Below, piece after piece: positions 52,152 through 61,094 of a stretch of DNA of 64,000 nt. Below the pieces are notes generated by a model that had not been told where the DNA came from, searched no databases, and was given only the letters and a program-made list of their open reading frames with translations. The stretch lies in assembly GCF_002269255.1 (NCBI RefSeq), contig NZ_CP022823.1, positions 2,914,001-2,978,000 on the forward strand. Reading direction: 5' to 3'. Position numbers and translations under genes: made by a program. Positions within the stretch are counted from its first letter, which is position 1; each line of letters starts with the position of its first letter. The stretch is from Klebsiella quasivariicola. Lineage in GTDB: Bacteria > Pseudomonadota > Gammaproteobacteria > Enterobacterales > Enterobacteriaceae.

Positions 52152-52838
52152 TCAGGCGCGTTGTGCGGCAGTCAGGTTTTCCAGCGAGAAGACTCGCTGG
52201 ACGAAAATGCCGGGGGTGATGATGTTTTCCGGGTCAAGGTCGCCCAGCGGCACCAGCTGCGAGACCTCCACGATGGTGGTTTTCGCCGCTGTCGCCATGA
52301 TCGGGCCAAAGTTGCGCGCCGCCTTGCGATAGACCAGGTTGCCCCAGCGGTCGCCCTGGTGGGCTTTAATCAGCGCGAAATCGGCTTTAATCGGATATTC
52401 CAGCACGTAGTGACGGCCATCGATTTCCCGCGTCTCCTTGCCTTCCGCCAGCGGCGTGCCGTAGCCGGTGGGGGTAAACACCGCCCCCAGCCCGGCGCCA
52501 GCGGCCTGGATCCGCGCCGCGAGGTTGCCCTGCGGCACCAGCTCCAGCTCCACTTTGCCGCGACGGTAGAGATCATCGAAAATCTGCGAATCCACCTGGC
52601 GCGGGAAAGAGCAGATCATTTTGCGCACCCGGCCCGCCTTGAGCAGCGCCGCCAGACCCACTTCCCCGTTACCGGCGTTGTTATTAATGATGGTCAGGTC
52701 GCGGGCGCCCTGGTCAATCAGGGCGTCAATGAGAAAGGTCGGCTGGCCGGCGGGACCAAAGCCGCCGATCATGATAGTCGCCCCGTCGTGGATCCCGGCG
52801 ATGGCCTCGCTCAGCGTCGATACGCTTTTATCAATCAT
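52152..52838 (-). CDS. pcaI: 3-oxoadipate CoA-transferase subunit A
   Basis: 228 residues, type I CoA-transferase alpha subunit. The CoA-binding GGFGPAGQPTFLIDAL loop is at about 26-41, and TPTGYGTPLAEGKE at about 119-132. The ATG at 52838 has GGAG seven bases upstream; the frame extends 17 codons into the operator region and is not used. It is the first gene of pcaIJFBDC, divergent from pcaR with 169 bp between them. Confidence 0.94.
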   Translation of the reverse strand: MIDKSVSTLSEAIAGIHDGATIMIGGFGPAGQPTFLIDALIDQGARDLTIINNNAGNGEVGLAALLKAGRVRKMICSFPRQVDSQIFDDLYRRGKVELELVPQGNLAARIQAAGAGLGAVFTPTGYGTPLAEGKETREIDGRHYVLEYPIKADFALIKAHQGDRWGNLVYRKAARNFGPIMATAAKTTIVEVSQLVPLGDLDPENIITPGIFVQRVFSLENLTAAQRA

Positions 52839-52922
52839 CAGGTCGCTCCAGTGATGTGCGGTAATCGCACTTTTATTCGTTGTTCGCACAAAATGTGACC
52901 CGCTTAACGATGTCGGTCAAGG

Positions 52923-52954
52923 GCGATAATCGAAATATGGTGCGATAATCGAAC
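52923..52954. promoter_or_regulatory. Tandem PcaR operator-like repeats
   Basis: GCGATAATCGAA occurs twice in direct orientation (52923-52934 and 52942-52953), 19 bp apart. The second is part of GTGCGATAATCGAAC, which closely resembles the PcaR site described in Pseudomonas. A partial inverted copy, GTAATCGCAC, lies at 52861-52870. They sit between pcaI and pcaR and could control both. Confidence 0.7.
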
Positions 52955-53007
52955 ATCGGTTATCTTTAGCGAAAGAATGTGATCGATGGCAAATATGGGG
53001 AACAGAA

Positions 53008-53814
53008 ATGGACAAGCATCCAGACGATTTACTGACCGGCGACGGCGATCCGTTTAAGGGCGATCCGAACTTTATGGCCTCTCTGGCACGGGGTCTGGAG
53101 GTGATCCAGGCGTTCACGCCGCAGCGGCCCCTGCTGTCCATCTCGCAGATTAGCCAGAAGACCGGCATTCCGCGCGCGGCGGTGCGCCGCTGCCTGTATA
53201 CCCTGAGCAAACTGGGGTTCGTGTATGCCGAAGATGGTAAGAATTTCCAGCTGCGACCGCGGATCCTGGCGCTGGGCCACGCCTGGCTGGCCTCCACGCC
53301 GCTGGCGCGTTCGGCGCAGCCGGTGCTGCGGCATCTGAGCGAAATGCTCAATGAGTCCTGCTCCATCGCCACCCTCGACGGGGACGATATCCTGTATATC
53401 GCCCGCGCCTCCAGTTCGCGCATTATGACCATCGACCTGGATATCGGCAGCCGCCTGCCCGCCTGGGCAACCTCGATGGGCCGGGTGTTGCTCAGCCATC
53501 AGCCGGAGGAGAAGCTCAACGATATGCTGGCCCGGGTGACCATGATCCGCTACACCCCGCAGACGGTGGATTCGGTGGCGAAGCTGCGCACCGAACTGAA
53601 ACGGGTGCATCAGCAGGGGTATGCGCTTAACGATCAGGAGCTGGAGATGGGGCTGCGTTCCCTGGCGGTACCGCTGTTTAACGCCCAGGGGCAGGTGCAG
53701 GCGGCGCTGAACGTTGGGGTACATGCGGGCCAGATGTCGGCCCGCGAGATGATCGACCGCGTGTTGCCGGAGCTGCAGAAAGCCGCCCGCGAGCTGACGC
53801 TGCTTCTGCGCTAA
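53008..53814 (+). CDS. pcaR: IclR-family regulator of the pca genes
   Basis: 268 residues: N-terminal winged HTH (about 24-85; LLSISQISQKTGIPRAAVRRCLYTL region) and an IclR effector domain ending in AREMIDRVLPELQKAARELTLLLR. It belongs to the PcaR/PcaU/PobR subgroup, which responds to 3-oxoadipate or protocatechuate. It is divergent from pcaIJFBDC, with repeated operator-like sites between. GGGGAA precedes the ATG. The 3' end overlaps smrA by 4 bp tail to tail. Confidence 0.93.
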   Translation: MDKHPDDLLTGDGDPFKGDPNFMASLARGLEVIQAFTPQRPLLSISQISQKTGIPRAAVRRCLYTLSKLGFVYAEDGKNFQLRPRILALGHAWLASTPLARSAQPVLRHLSEMLNESCSIATLDGDDILYIARASSSRIMTIDLDIGSRLPAWATSMGRVLLSHQPEEKLNDMLARVTMIRYTPQTVDSVAKLRTELKRVHQQGYALNDQELEMGLRSLAVPLFNAQGQVQAALNVGVHAGQMSAREMIDRVLPELQKAARELTLLLR

Positions 53815-54374
53815 CGGCTGCGCTTGGCGTGCTGCTCCCAGGTCTCCTGCTTCGCCTCGGCCGATTTACGCAACGCGACATAGCAGGCGCCGCTGCCGCC
53901 GTGATGTGGAAGCGCGGCGCAGAAGGCCTGCACCTCCGGCAGCTCTTCCAGCCAGCGCGCCAGATAGCTACGGATGATATTGGCGTGGGACCGATCGTCG
54001 CGGCCTTTGCCGTGAACGATCAGCACATTGCGTAATCCCTCTTTTTGCGCCTGCACCATAAAGGCGAAGAGCATCTGTCGACACTGTTCCACCGGCTGGC
54101 GCAGCAGGGAGAGGCTCGCCTGCTGGCTGTATTTCCCCCGCCGTAGCTTATCCAGCACACCGCTTTGCAAACCTTCGCGCTTAAACTCCAGCGGCGCGGC
54201 GAGCGGCACGATATCCAGATAGCCGGTAGTGAGGAAATTATCCAGCTGCAGGGTATCGACGCGCTGCGGGGCGCGGCTGTTGCGCCCGGGATGCCAGTGC
54301 ACGTCATTGTTACGTTTCAGAGGCAGGACATCTTCCATGGCGTCAAGAAACAGGGATTTGTCATCAAGGTTCAT
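53811..54374 (-). CDS. smrA: Smr-domain DNA endonuclease SmrA (YdaL)
   Basis: 187 residues, the same length as E. coli YdaL/SmrA. The Smr domain covers about 75-170: LSLLRQPVEQ..., then VLIVHGKGRDD (about 118-128) and the C-terminal HHGGSGACYVAL. The usual LDLHG start of the Smr domain is replaced by a divergent sequence. Smr proteins nick DNA or cleave RNA; E. coli SmrA is reported as a DNA endonuclease, and its role is unclear. It lies next to abgR, as in E. coli. Confidence 0.9.
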   Translation of the reverse strand: MNLDDKSLFLDAMEDVLPLKRNNDVHWHPGRNSRAPQRVDTLQLDNFLTTGYLDIVPLAAPLEFKREGLQSGVLDKLRRGKYSQQASLSLLRQPVEQCRQMLFAFMVQAQKEGLRNVLIVHGKGRDDRSHANIIRSYLARWLEELPEVQAFCAALPHHGGSGACYVALRKSAEAKQETWEQHAKRSR

Positions 54375-54475
54375 GGGCTCTCCTCCAGCGGCTGTCGCCA
54401 GCTACTATAGCCGCCCCGCGCTCCCCCCTCAACGCGTTTAGCCGCGTTCGCTGGCAAAGTGAGCGCCACGGGCGA

Positions 54476-55384
54476 TTAAGGAAACAATTGTCGGCTCTGA
54501 CGACGAAACAGCGTGATTAACGACGCCGTTAATGGCGTCTGCCGGGTGTCGCGCCGCTGTATCAGAAAATAGGCGGCCGTCGGCAAGACGTCGCGGACAG
54601 GGATCATCACCAGCTTGTCCGCCATCAGCGGATCGTTGCCGAGCTCCACCGGCAGGATGCTGAGAAAATCACTTTTCACTACCAGGCTGATGCACGACGA
54701 GAAGGTTTCGCAAACAATATCCACCTTAGGCGCCATCCCGGCCTGATTAAACCGGTCCTGCAACTGTTTAAAGTAGCTGCCGCGCGGCGTCGGCATGGTC
54801 CAGTGGTGATCCATCAGCTCCCCCAGCGAGGTAGCCTGCGCCGCCGGATGGCCCGCGCGGGCGAATACCGCGAACGGTTTCTCAAACAGCTTCTCAAAGC
54901 TGAACTCATGGTCGTACGGCCCGGGATAGTAGGTGTTAATGGTGAAATCCAGCTCCCCCTGGCGCAGCTCATTAATCATCGCCAGCAGCTGGCCCTCCAT
55001 GATCCGCACCTTTACCTGCGGATGCTGCTGATGAAAGCGGCAGATCACCGACGGCATCAGTGACCGGGCGACGCTGGCGCCAAGGCCAATATTGATCTGC
55101 CCGGCCTGCTCTCCCTGGCGCTGCAGCAGTTCATCCTGCGCCGCCCGCAGCTCCTCAAGGATCAGGCTCGCATGTTGATAAAAACTTTCGCCGTTTTCGG
55201 TCAGCGCCACCCCCTGGCTGCGGCGGACAAACAGCTGGGCGGAAAGCCCCTCCTCCAGCTCTTTAATCGCTTTGGTCAGCGCCGGCTGCGAGACCGACAG
55301 CGCCCGGCTGGCGCCGCGAATACTGCCTTCCCGGGCCACTTCGACAAAGGCGCGGATTTGATGAAATTTGATCTGAAATGCCAT
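54476..55384 (-). CDS. abgR: LysR-family regulator AbgR
   Basis: 302 residues. The winged HTH at the N-terminus (KFHQIRAFVEVAREGSIRGASRAL region, 5-28) and the effector domain agree closely with E. coli AbgR, ending LTASLITLFRRQ. It is divergent from abgABT with 166 bp between starts, and probably activates those genes. A 19-bp palindrome lies just upstream of its start. Confidence 0.93.
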   Translation of the reverse strand: MAFQIKFHQIRAFVEVAREGSIRGASRALSVSQPALTKAIKELEEGLSAQLFVRRSQGVALTENGESFYQHASLILEELRAAQDELLQRQGEQAGQINIGLGASVARSLMPSVICRFHQQHPQVKVRIMEGQLLAMINELRQGELDFTINTYYPGPYDHEFSFEKLFEKPFAVFARAGHPAAQATSLGELMDHHWTMPTPRGSYFKQLQDRFNQAGMAPKVDIVCETFSSCISLVVKSDFLSILPVELGNDPLMADKLVMIPVRDVLPTAAYFLIQRRDTRQTPLTASLITLFRRQSRQLFP

Positions 55385-55392
55385 GTTTTAGG

Positions 55393-55411
55393 TGATAACC
55401 ATTGTTTATCA
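55393..55411. promoter_or_regulatory. LysR-type binding site candidate at abgR/abgA
   Basis: TGATAACCATTGTTTATCA is an imperfect palindrome containing the LysR T-N11-A core, 9 bp upstream of abgR. A related half-matching sequence, GATAAACAAAAGCTATC, lies at 55489-55505, closer to abgA, as expected for the two-site mode of LysR regulators. Confidence 0.6.
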
Positions 55412-55550
55412 GACAGAAGAAAATGACATCTACTGTAATCCATCAGGCTGTGGCAGGTTAAGGGTGTTAAGGCCTGTAGCGCGTTAGCGATAAACAAAAG
55501 CTATCACATCGTGAACGCCGTCACATTTTTTACTTATGACAGGATATGCT

Positions 55551-56861
55551 ATGCCGCAACTTGAAGAATACCTGCGCCAGCTGGCGCCCTCCATGACCCA
55601 ATGGCGCCGCGATTTTCACCTGCACGCGGAATCCGGCTGGCTGGAGTTCCGCACCGCCAGCAAGGTGGCGGAGATCCTCGACGGACTCGGCTATCAGCTG
55701 GCGCTGGGCCGCGACGTTATCGATGCCGACAGCCGGATGGGGCTGCCGGACGAGAAGACCCTGGCCCTCGCTTTCGAGCGCGCCCGCGAACAGGGTGCGC
55801 CGGAGCGCTGGTTACCGGCGTTTGAAGGCGGATTTGCGGGGGTGGTCGCCACGCTTGACACCGGACGTCCCGGCCCAACCCTGGCCTTTCGCGTCGATAT
55901 GGATGCCCTCGATCTCAATGAACAGCACGACGACAGTCACCGCCCCCATCGCGACCATTTCGCCTCCTGCAATACCGGCATGATGCACGCCTGCGGCCAT
56001 GACGGCCATACCGCCATCGGACTGGGGCTGGCGCACGTCCTGAAGCAGTATGCCGACCAGCTCAATGGGGTGATCAAACTGATTTTCCAGCCTGCAGAAG
56101 AAGGGACCCGTGGCGCCCGCGCGATGGTGGCCGCCGGCGTACTGGACGAGGTGGACTATTTCACGGCGATACATATCGGTACCGGCGTCGCGGCAGGCAC
56201 CGTCGTCTGCGGCGGGGACAACTTTATGGCCACTACCAAATTCGACGTGCAGTTCAACGGCGTGGCCGCCCATGCCGGCGGCAAGCCCGAGGACGGGCGC
56301 AACGCACTGCTGGCCGCCGCCCAGGCCGCTCTTGGCCTGCACGCCATTGCGCCGCACAGCGCCGGCGCCTCGCGGGTCAACGTCGGCGTGATGCAGGCCG
56401 GTACCGGACGCAATGTGGTGCCCTCTTCCGCGCTGTTAAAAGTGGAAACCCGCGGCGAAAGCGAAGCCATTAACCAGTACGTGTTCGAGCGGGCGCAGCA
56501 GGTCATCGCCGGGGCCGCGGCGATGTACGAAGCCCGCTACGAACTGCGCATGATGGGCGCGGCAACCGCCAGCGCGCCGTCGCCGGCATGGGTGGCGTAT
56601 CTGCGTGAGCAGGCCGCTCAGGTACCCGGCGTGCAACAGGCGGTGGATCGCATCGCCGCCCCGGCGGGGTCGGAAGATGCCACCCTGATGATGGCCCGGG
56701 TCCAGGCGCGCGGCGGCCTCGCCTCGTACATGATTTTCGGCACCGAACTGAGCGCCGGTCACCACAACGAGAAATTTGATTTCGATGAGAGCGTGATGGC
56801 GGTGGCGGTCGAGACTCTGGCGCGCGTCGCGCTTAACTTTCCCTGGCAGCGGGGGGTGTGA
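55551..56861 (+). CDS. abgA: p-Aminobenzoyl-glutamate hydrolase subunit A
   Basis: 436 residues from ATG 55551 (AGGA seven bases upstream), the same length as E. coli AbgA; the ATG at 55536 would add five residues. M20-family metallopeptidase: metal ligands in MHACGHDGHTAIG (about 145-157), QPAEEGTRGARAM (about 183-195) and the C-terminal SAGHHNEKFDF. With AbgB it cleaves p-aminobenzoyl-glutamate, a folate breakdown product, to p-aminobenzoate and glutamate. The stop overlaps the abgB start. Confidence 0.95.
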   Translation: MPQLEEYLRQLAPSMTQWRRDFHLHAESGWLEFRTASKVAEILDGLGYQLALGRDVIDADSRMGLPDEKTLALAFERAREQGAPERWLPAFEGGFAGVVATLDTGRPGPTLAFRVDMDALDLNEQHDDSHRPHRDHFASCNTGMMHACGHDGHTAIGLGLAHVLKQYADQLNGVIKLIFQPAEEGTRGARAMVAAGVLDEVDYFTAIHIGTGVAAGTVVCGGDNFMATTKFDVQFNGVAAHAGGKPEDGRNALLAAAQAALGLHAIAPHSAGASRVNVGVMQAGTGRNVVPSSALLKVETRGESEAINQYVFERAQQVIAGAAAMYEARYELRMMGAATASAPSPAWVAYLREQAAQVPGVQQAVDRIAAPAGSEDATLMMARVQARGGLASYMIFGTELSAGHHNEKFDFDESVMAVAVETLARVALNFPWQRGV

Positions 56862-58306
56862 TGGAAGCCATTTTTCAGTTTGTGGACGAGATGATTGAGG
56901 CACAACGGGACACCTACTGTGCGATCGCCGACGACATCTGGGACCACCCGGAGACCCGCTTTGAGGAGTTCTGGTCCGCCCAACGGCTGGCCGACGCCCT
57001 GGAAGCGGAAGGTTTTCAGCTCACCCGCGATGCCGGCGGGATCCCGAATGCTTTTATCGCCAGCGTCGGCGAGGGCAAACCGGTCATTGCCCTGCTCGGC
57101 GAATTTGACGCCCTGGCGGGACTCAGCCAGCAGGCCCACTGCGCAGAACCGACCTCCTCGACACCGGGAGCCAACGGCCACGGTTGCGGGCACAATCTGC
57201 TCGGTACCGCGGCTTTCGCCGCGGCGGTCGCCGCCAAAGCCTGGCTGCAGCAGCACGGCGGCGCGGGCACGCTGCGCTTTTACGGTTGTCCCGGCGAGGA
57301 AGGCGGATCGGGAAAAACCTTTATGGTGCGCGAAGGGTTGTTTGATGATGTCGATGCGGCCCTCACCTGGCATCCGGAAGCCTGGGCCGGGATGTTCAGC
57401 ACCCGCACCCTCGCCAATATTCAGGCGGCATGGCGATTCACCGGCACCGCCGCCCACGCCGCTAATTCACCGCACCTGGGCCGGAGCGCGCTGGATGCCG
57501 TCACCCTGATGACCACCGGCAGCAACTTCCTCAATGAACATATTATCGAGAAGGCGCGGGTTCATTACGCCATTACCGATACCGGCGGCGTCTCGCCCAA
57601 CGTGGTGCAGGCGCAGGCGGAAGTGCTGTATCTGATCCGCGCCCCGGAGATGGCCGACGTAGAACAGATCTTCGCCCGCATCGAGAAGATTGCCCAGGGG
57701 GCCGCGCTGATGACCGAGACGCAGGTCAGTTGCCGTTTTGAAAAGGCCTGCTCCAGCTATCTGCCCAACCGTACGCTTGAGGCGGCGATGTATCAGGCGG
57801 TCTGTCATTACGGTACCCCTGACTGGAGCGACGAGGAACGCGCCTTTGCCGCGGCGATCCGCGCCACTCTCAGCGCCAACGATATTAATAACAGCCTGCA
57901 CAATATTGCCGGCACCAGTGGGGAGGAAGGCAAAGCGTTTGCCCGCCGCCACCGCGACACGCTGCTGATTGATGAGGTGGCGCCGTGGGCGGCCACCGAT
58001 AACATCCTCGCCGGCTCCACTGACGTCGGCGATGTCAGCTGGAAAGCGCCAGTGGCCCAGTGCTTCAGCCCGTGCTTCGCGGTGGGAACCCCGCTGCACA
58101 GCTGGCAACTGGTGAGCCAGGGCAGAACCACCATCGCCCATAAGGGCATGTTGCTGGCGGGGAAAGTCCTCGGCACAACCGCCATCCGTTTATTCAGCGA
58201 CAGCGCGCTGCTGGCGGCCAGCCAGCAGGAGCTCAGGCAGGCGCTGGCCGAACACCCCTATCGCTGCCCGATCCCGGCGGAGGTGAGACCGTCGGTTTTA
58301 CGCTAA
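56861..58306 (+). CDS. abgB: p-Aminobenzoyl-glutamate hydrolase subunit B
   Basis: 481 residues, M20 family. Metal-site motifs are GHGCGHNLLGTAAF (about 107-120) and CPGEEGGSGKTF (about 145-156); HAANSPHLGRSALDAV is the dimerisation-domain block. It forms the hydrolase with AbgA. The ATG shares its A with the abgA stop (TGATG), so translation is coupled. A preceding in-frame GTG at 56858 is an alternative. Confidence 0.94.
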   Translation: MEAIFQFVDEMIEAQRDTYCAIADDIWDHPETRFEEFWSAQRLADALEAEGFQLTRDAGGIPNAFIASVGEGKPVIALLGEFDALAGLSQQAHCAEPTSSTPGANGHGCGHNLLGTAAFAAAVAAKAWLQQHGGAGTLRFYGCPGEEGGSGKTFMVREGLFDDVDAALTWHPEAWAGMFSTRTLANIQAAWRFTGTAAHAANSPHLGRSALDAVTLMTTGSNFLNEHIIEKARVHYAITDTGGVSPNVVQAQAEVLYLIRAPEMADVEQIFARIEKIAQGAALMTETQVSCRFEKACSSYLPNRTLEAAMYQAVCHYGTPDWSDEERAFAAAIRATLSANDINNSLHNIAGTSGEEGKAFARRHRDTLLIDEVAPWAATDNILAGSTDVGDVSWKAPVAQCFSPCFAVGTPLHSWQLVSQGRTTIAHKGMLLAGKVLGTTAIRLFSDSALLAASQQELRQALAEHPYRCPIPAEVRPSVLR

Positions 58307-58429
58307 CCATACAGACCAGACCACTCCAGACAGACACTGACCGGCATCGCGGCACGCACCGACCATAATAACCGCCGGCAGTACGGGAGCAGGCCTGCCC
58401 AACACAACAACGACAACAGAGGAATGCCC

Positions 58430-59956
58430 ATGAGTATGTCATCCATACCGTCGTCTTCCCCCGGCGGAAAGCGCTATGGCTGGGTAGAGAAGATCGGTAA
58501 CAAAGTCCCGCACCCGTTTTTGCTGTTTATCTATCTTATCGTGGTGCTGATCGCCGCCACGGCGATCCTCTCCGCCTTCAACGTCGGGGTGCAGAACCCC
58601 GGGGACGGTTCGCGGGTGGTGGTCAAAAACCTGCTCAGCGTGGAAGGGCTGCACTGGTTTTTACCGAATGTGATCAAAAACTTCAGCGGTTTTGCGCCGC
58701 TGGGGGCGATCCTCGCCCTGGTGCTGGGCGCCGGCTTTGCCGAGCGCGTGGGTCTGCTGCCGGCGCTGATGGTCAAGATGGCCTCGCACGTTAGCGCCCG
58801 CTATGCCAGCTATATGGTGCTGTTTATCGCCTTTTTCAGCCATATCTCATCTGATGCGGCGCTGGTGATTATGCCGCCGCTGGGCGCGCTGATGTTCCTC
58901 GCCGTCGGTCGGCATCCGGTCGCCGGCCTGCTGGCGGCGATTGCCGGCGTGGGCTGCGGCTTTACCGCCAATTTACTGATTGTCACCACCGACGTACTGC
59001 TCTCGGGGATCAGCACCGAGGCGGCAAAATCCATCGATGCCTCATTACACGTCAGCGTGATCGACAACTGGTACTTTATGGCGACCTCGGTGATCGTTCT
59101 GACGCTCGTCGGCGGACTGATCACCGATAAGCTGGTGGAACCGCGGCTGGGACAGTGGCAAGGCAGTCGTGAGGAAAAGCTGCAGACGCTGACCCCCGAG
59201 GAGCGTTTCGGCCTGCGCATCGCCGGCGTGGCAACGCTGGTATTCGTGGCGATCATCGCCCTGATGGTGGTCCCCGAAAACGGTATTCTGCGCGACCCGG
59301 TTCAACACACGGTCATGCCCTCGCCGTTTATCAAAGGCATCGTGCCGCTGATTATCTTTTTCTTCTTTTTCGTGTCGCTGGCATACGGCATCGCCACCGG
59401 CAAAATTCGCCGCCAGGCCGATCTGCCGCAGTTAATGATTGAACCGATGAAAGAGATGGCCGGGTTTATCGTGATGGTCTTCCCGCTGGCGCAGTTCGTG
59501 GCGATGTTCAACTGGAGCAACATGGGCAAGTTTATGGCCGTTGGGTTGACGGATCTGCTGGAGAGTTCAGGCATGAACGGTGTTCCGGCGTTTGTCGGCC
59601 TTGCGCTGTTGTCGGCTTTTCTGTGTATGTTTATCGCCAGCGGCTCGGCCATCTGGTCGATTCTGGCGCCGATCTTCGTGCCGATGTTTATGCTGCTGGG
59701 CTTTCACCCGGCGTTTGCGCAGATCCTGTTTCGCATCGCCGATTCATCGGTGCTGCCGCTGGCGCCCGTGTCGCCGTTTGTGCCGCTGTTTCTCGGCTTT
59801 TTACAGCGCTACCGGCCGGATGCCCGGCTTGGGACCTACTACTCACTGGTGCTCCCTTACCCGCTGATCTTTCTCGCCGTCTGGCTGCTGTTGCTGGTGG
59901 GCTGGTATCTGGTGGGACTGCCGATCGGCCCTGGCATCTATCCGCGGCTATCTTAA
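58430..59956 (+). CDS. abgT: p-Aminobenzoyl-glutamate transporter AbgT
   Basis: 508 residues, matching E. coli AbgT in length and nearly throughout (HPFLLFIYLIVVLIAATAIL for the first helix, SHISSDAALVIMPPLGALMF in the substrate region). AbgT-family proteins have nine helices and two hairpins. AbgT imports p-aminobenzoyl-glutamate for AbgAB; relatives also export sulfonamides. The ATG at 58430 follows AGAGGA at a good distance; another at 58424 lies too close to it. The gap to abgB is 123 bp. Confidence 0.95.
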   Translation: MSMSSIPSSSPGGKRYGWVEKIGNKVPHPFLLFIYLIVVLIAATAILSAFNVGVQNPGDGSRVVVKNLLSVEGLHWFLPNVIKNFSGFAPLGAILALVLGAGFAERVGLLPALMVKMASHVSARYASYMVLFIAFFSHISSDAALVIMPPLGALMFLAVGRHPVAGLLAAIAGVGCGFTANLLIVTTDVLLSGISTEAAKSIDASLHVSVIDNWYFMATSVIVLTLVGGLITDKLVEPRLGQWQGSREEKLQTLTPEERFGLRIAGVATLVFVAIIALMVVPENGILRDPVQHTVMPSPFIKGIVPLIIFFFFFVSLAYGIATGKIRRQADLPQLMIEPMKEMAGFIVMVFPLAQFVAMFNWSNMGKFMAVGLTDLLESSGMNGVPAFVGLALLSAFLCMFIASGSAIWSILAPIFVPMFMLLGFHPAFAQILFRIADSSVLPLAPVSPFVPLFLGFLQRYRPDARLGTYYSLVLPYPLIFLAVWLLLLVGWYLVGLPIGPGIYPRLS

Positions 59957-59988
59957 ACCGCTGATGCGCCAGGGACGGCCGCGTCACG

Positions 59989-60141
59989 TTAGCGGGAAAT
60001 CTTCACTTTGCGGCTGGCCTGTTCCACGCTGGCGAATTTATACCACAACGCTTTATACCCCCGCTCAATCACCAGCGTCAGCGCGTGGATCCCTAAGCCG
60101 CTGACGATCAATACCAGTACGCCGGTCAGTATATATTGCAT
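59989..60141 (-). CDS. Candidate 50-residue small membrane protein
   Basis: Minus-strand ORF of 50 residues beginning MQYILTGVLVLIVSGLGIHA: a hydrophobic helix at about 3-25, followed by a basic, amphipathic tail ending SRKVKISR. A strong ribosome site, GGAGGTGGGG, lies just before the ATG. It is convergent with abgT and head-to-head with ogt. I do not recognise a named family. It could be one of the single-span small proteins of enterobacteria. Confidence 0.65.
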   Translation of the reverse strand: MQYILTGVLVLIVSGLGIHALTLVIERGYKALWYKFASVEQASRKVKISR

Positions 60142-60384
60142 AGCCCCACCTCCGAGTTGTTAACCGCGCCGCGTCGACGCACAAAACTGTGCGCAGGCGG
60201 GACGTCGTCTGTTAAACGTAGCAAAAACCATGCCCGATAACCCGCCAGGATCGATCCAAAAATAAATCATCATCGCGGCCACTGAACGCAGCCCGTGATG
60301 GGGGTTTATCTTTTGGGAGTATAGTTGACCGCCGTCAGCGCGTGGTATCGTGTGGTCCTCGCAACAATAGTGGATGACGGAAAG

Positions 60385-60900
60385 ATGTTGACCTTGCTGC
60401 AGGATAAAATGGATACCCCGCTGGGGCCGCTGTGGGTGCTCTGCGACGAACAGTTTAATTTGCGCGCTGTTGAGTGGGACGAGCATCGCGATCGGATGGA
60501 AACGCTGCTCGACGTGCATTATCGCCGGGAAGGCTACCAGCGCGTCGACTGCCGCAATCCCGGCGGTCTCAGCAGTAAACTGAACGACTATTTTGCCGGC
60601 GATTTGGCCATCATCGACACCCTGCCTACCGCCACGGCTGGCACCCCTTTCCAGCGACACGTCTGGCAGGCGTTACGCGATATCCCCTGTGGCCAGGTCA
60701 TGCACTACGGCCAGCTGGCCGAAGCGCTGGGTCGTCCTGGCGCCGCCCGCGCCGTAGGGGCCGCTAATGGCGCTAATCCGGTGAGTATCGTGGTGCCCTG
60801 CCATCGGGTCATCGGGCGCAACGGCACCATGACCGGCTATGCCGGCGGCGTACAGCGTAAAGAGTGGCTTTTGCGCCACGAGGGCTATCTGTTGCTTTGA
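60385..60900 (+). CDS. ogt: Methylated-DNA--protein-cysteine methyltransferase Ogt
   Basis: 171 residues, the length of E. coli Ogt. The methyl-acceptor cysteine is in VVPCHRVIG (about Cys139), with the DNA-binding helix FQRHVWQALRDIPCGQV. It transfers methyl or larger alkyl groups from O6-alkylguanine to itself, once per molecule. ATG 60385 is chosen for length; the frame is open 20 codons earlier. It is upstream of fnr, as in E. coli. Confidence 0.94.
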   Translation: MLTLLQDKMDTPLGPLWVLCDEQFNLRAVEWDEHRDRMETLLDVHYRREGYQRVDCRNPGGLSSKLNDYFAGDLAIIDTLPTATAGTPFQRHVWQALRDIPCGQVMHYGQLAEALGRPGAARAVGAANGANPVSIVVPCHRVIGRNGTMTGYAGGVQRKEWLLRHEGYLLL

Positions 60901-61061
60901 CTGAAAATGCCTTTTCTGGAATTTTCAGGTAATTTTACAATCAAATGTGGCTGAATAACCTATTTCTAATCAATCAGATATCGGGCTGTTTTGATTTACC
61001 CTGCTGATATTACGTGTTTCAGAGCCTGAAGACTTACCTGCTCATCAAAAAGATGTTAAAA

Positions 61062-61075
61062 TTGACCAATATCAA
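61062..61075. promoter_or_regulatory. FNR site at the fnr promoter
   Basis: TTGAC-CAAT-ATCAA matches nine of ten FNR consensus bases and lies 20-33 bp upstream of the fnr start. Here it would cover the transcription start, consistent with the known autorepression of fnr in E. coli. Confidence 0.75.
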
Positions 61076-61094
61076 TTAAGGCCTGAGCAGACAT

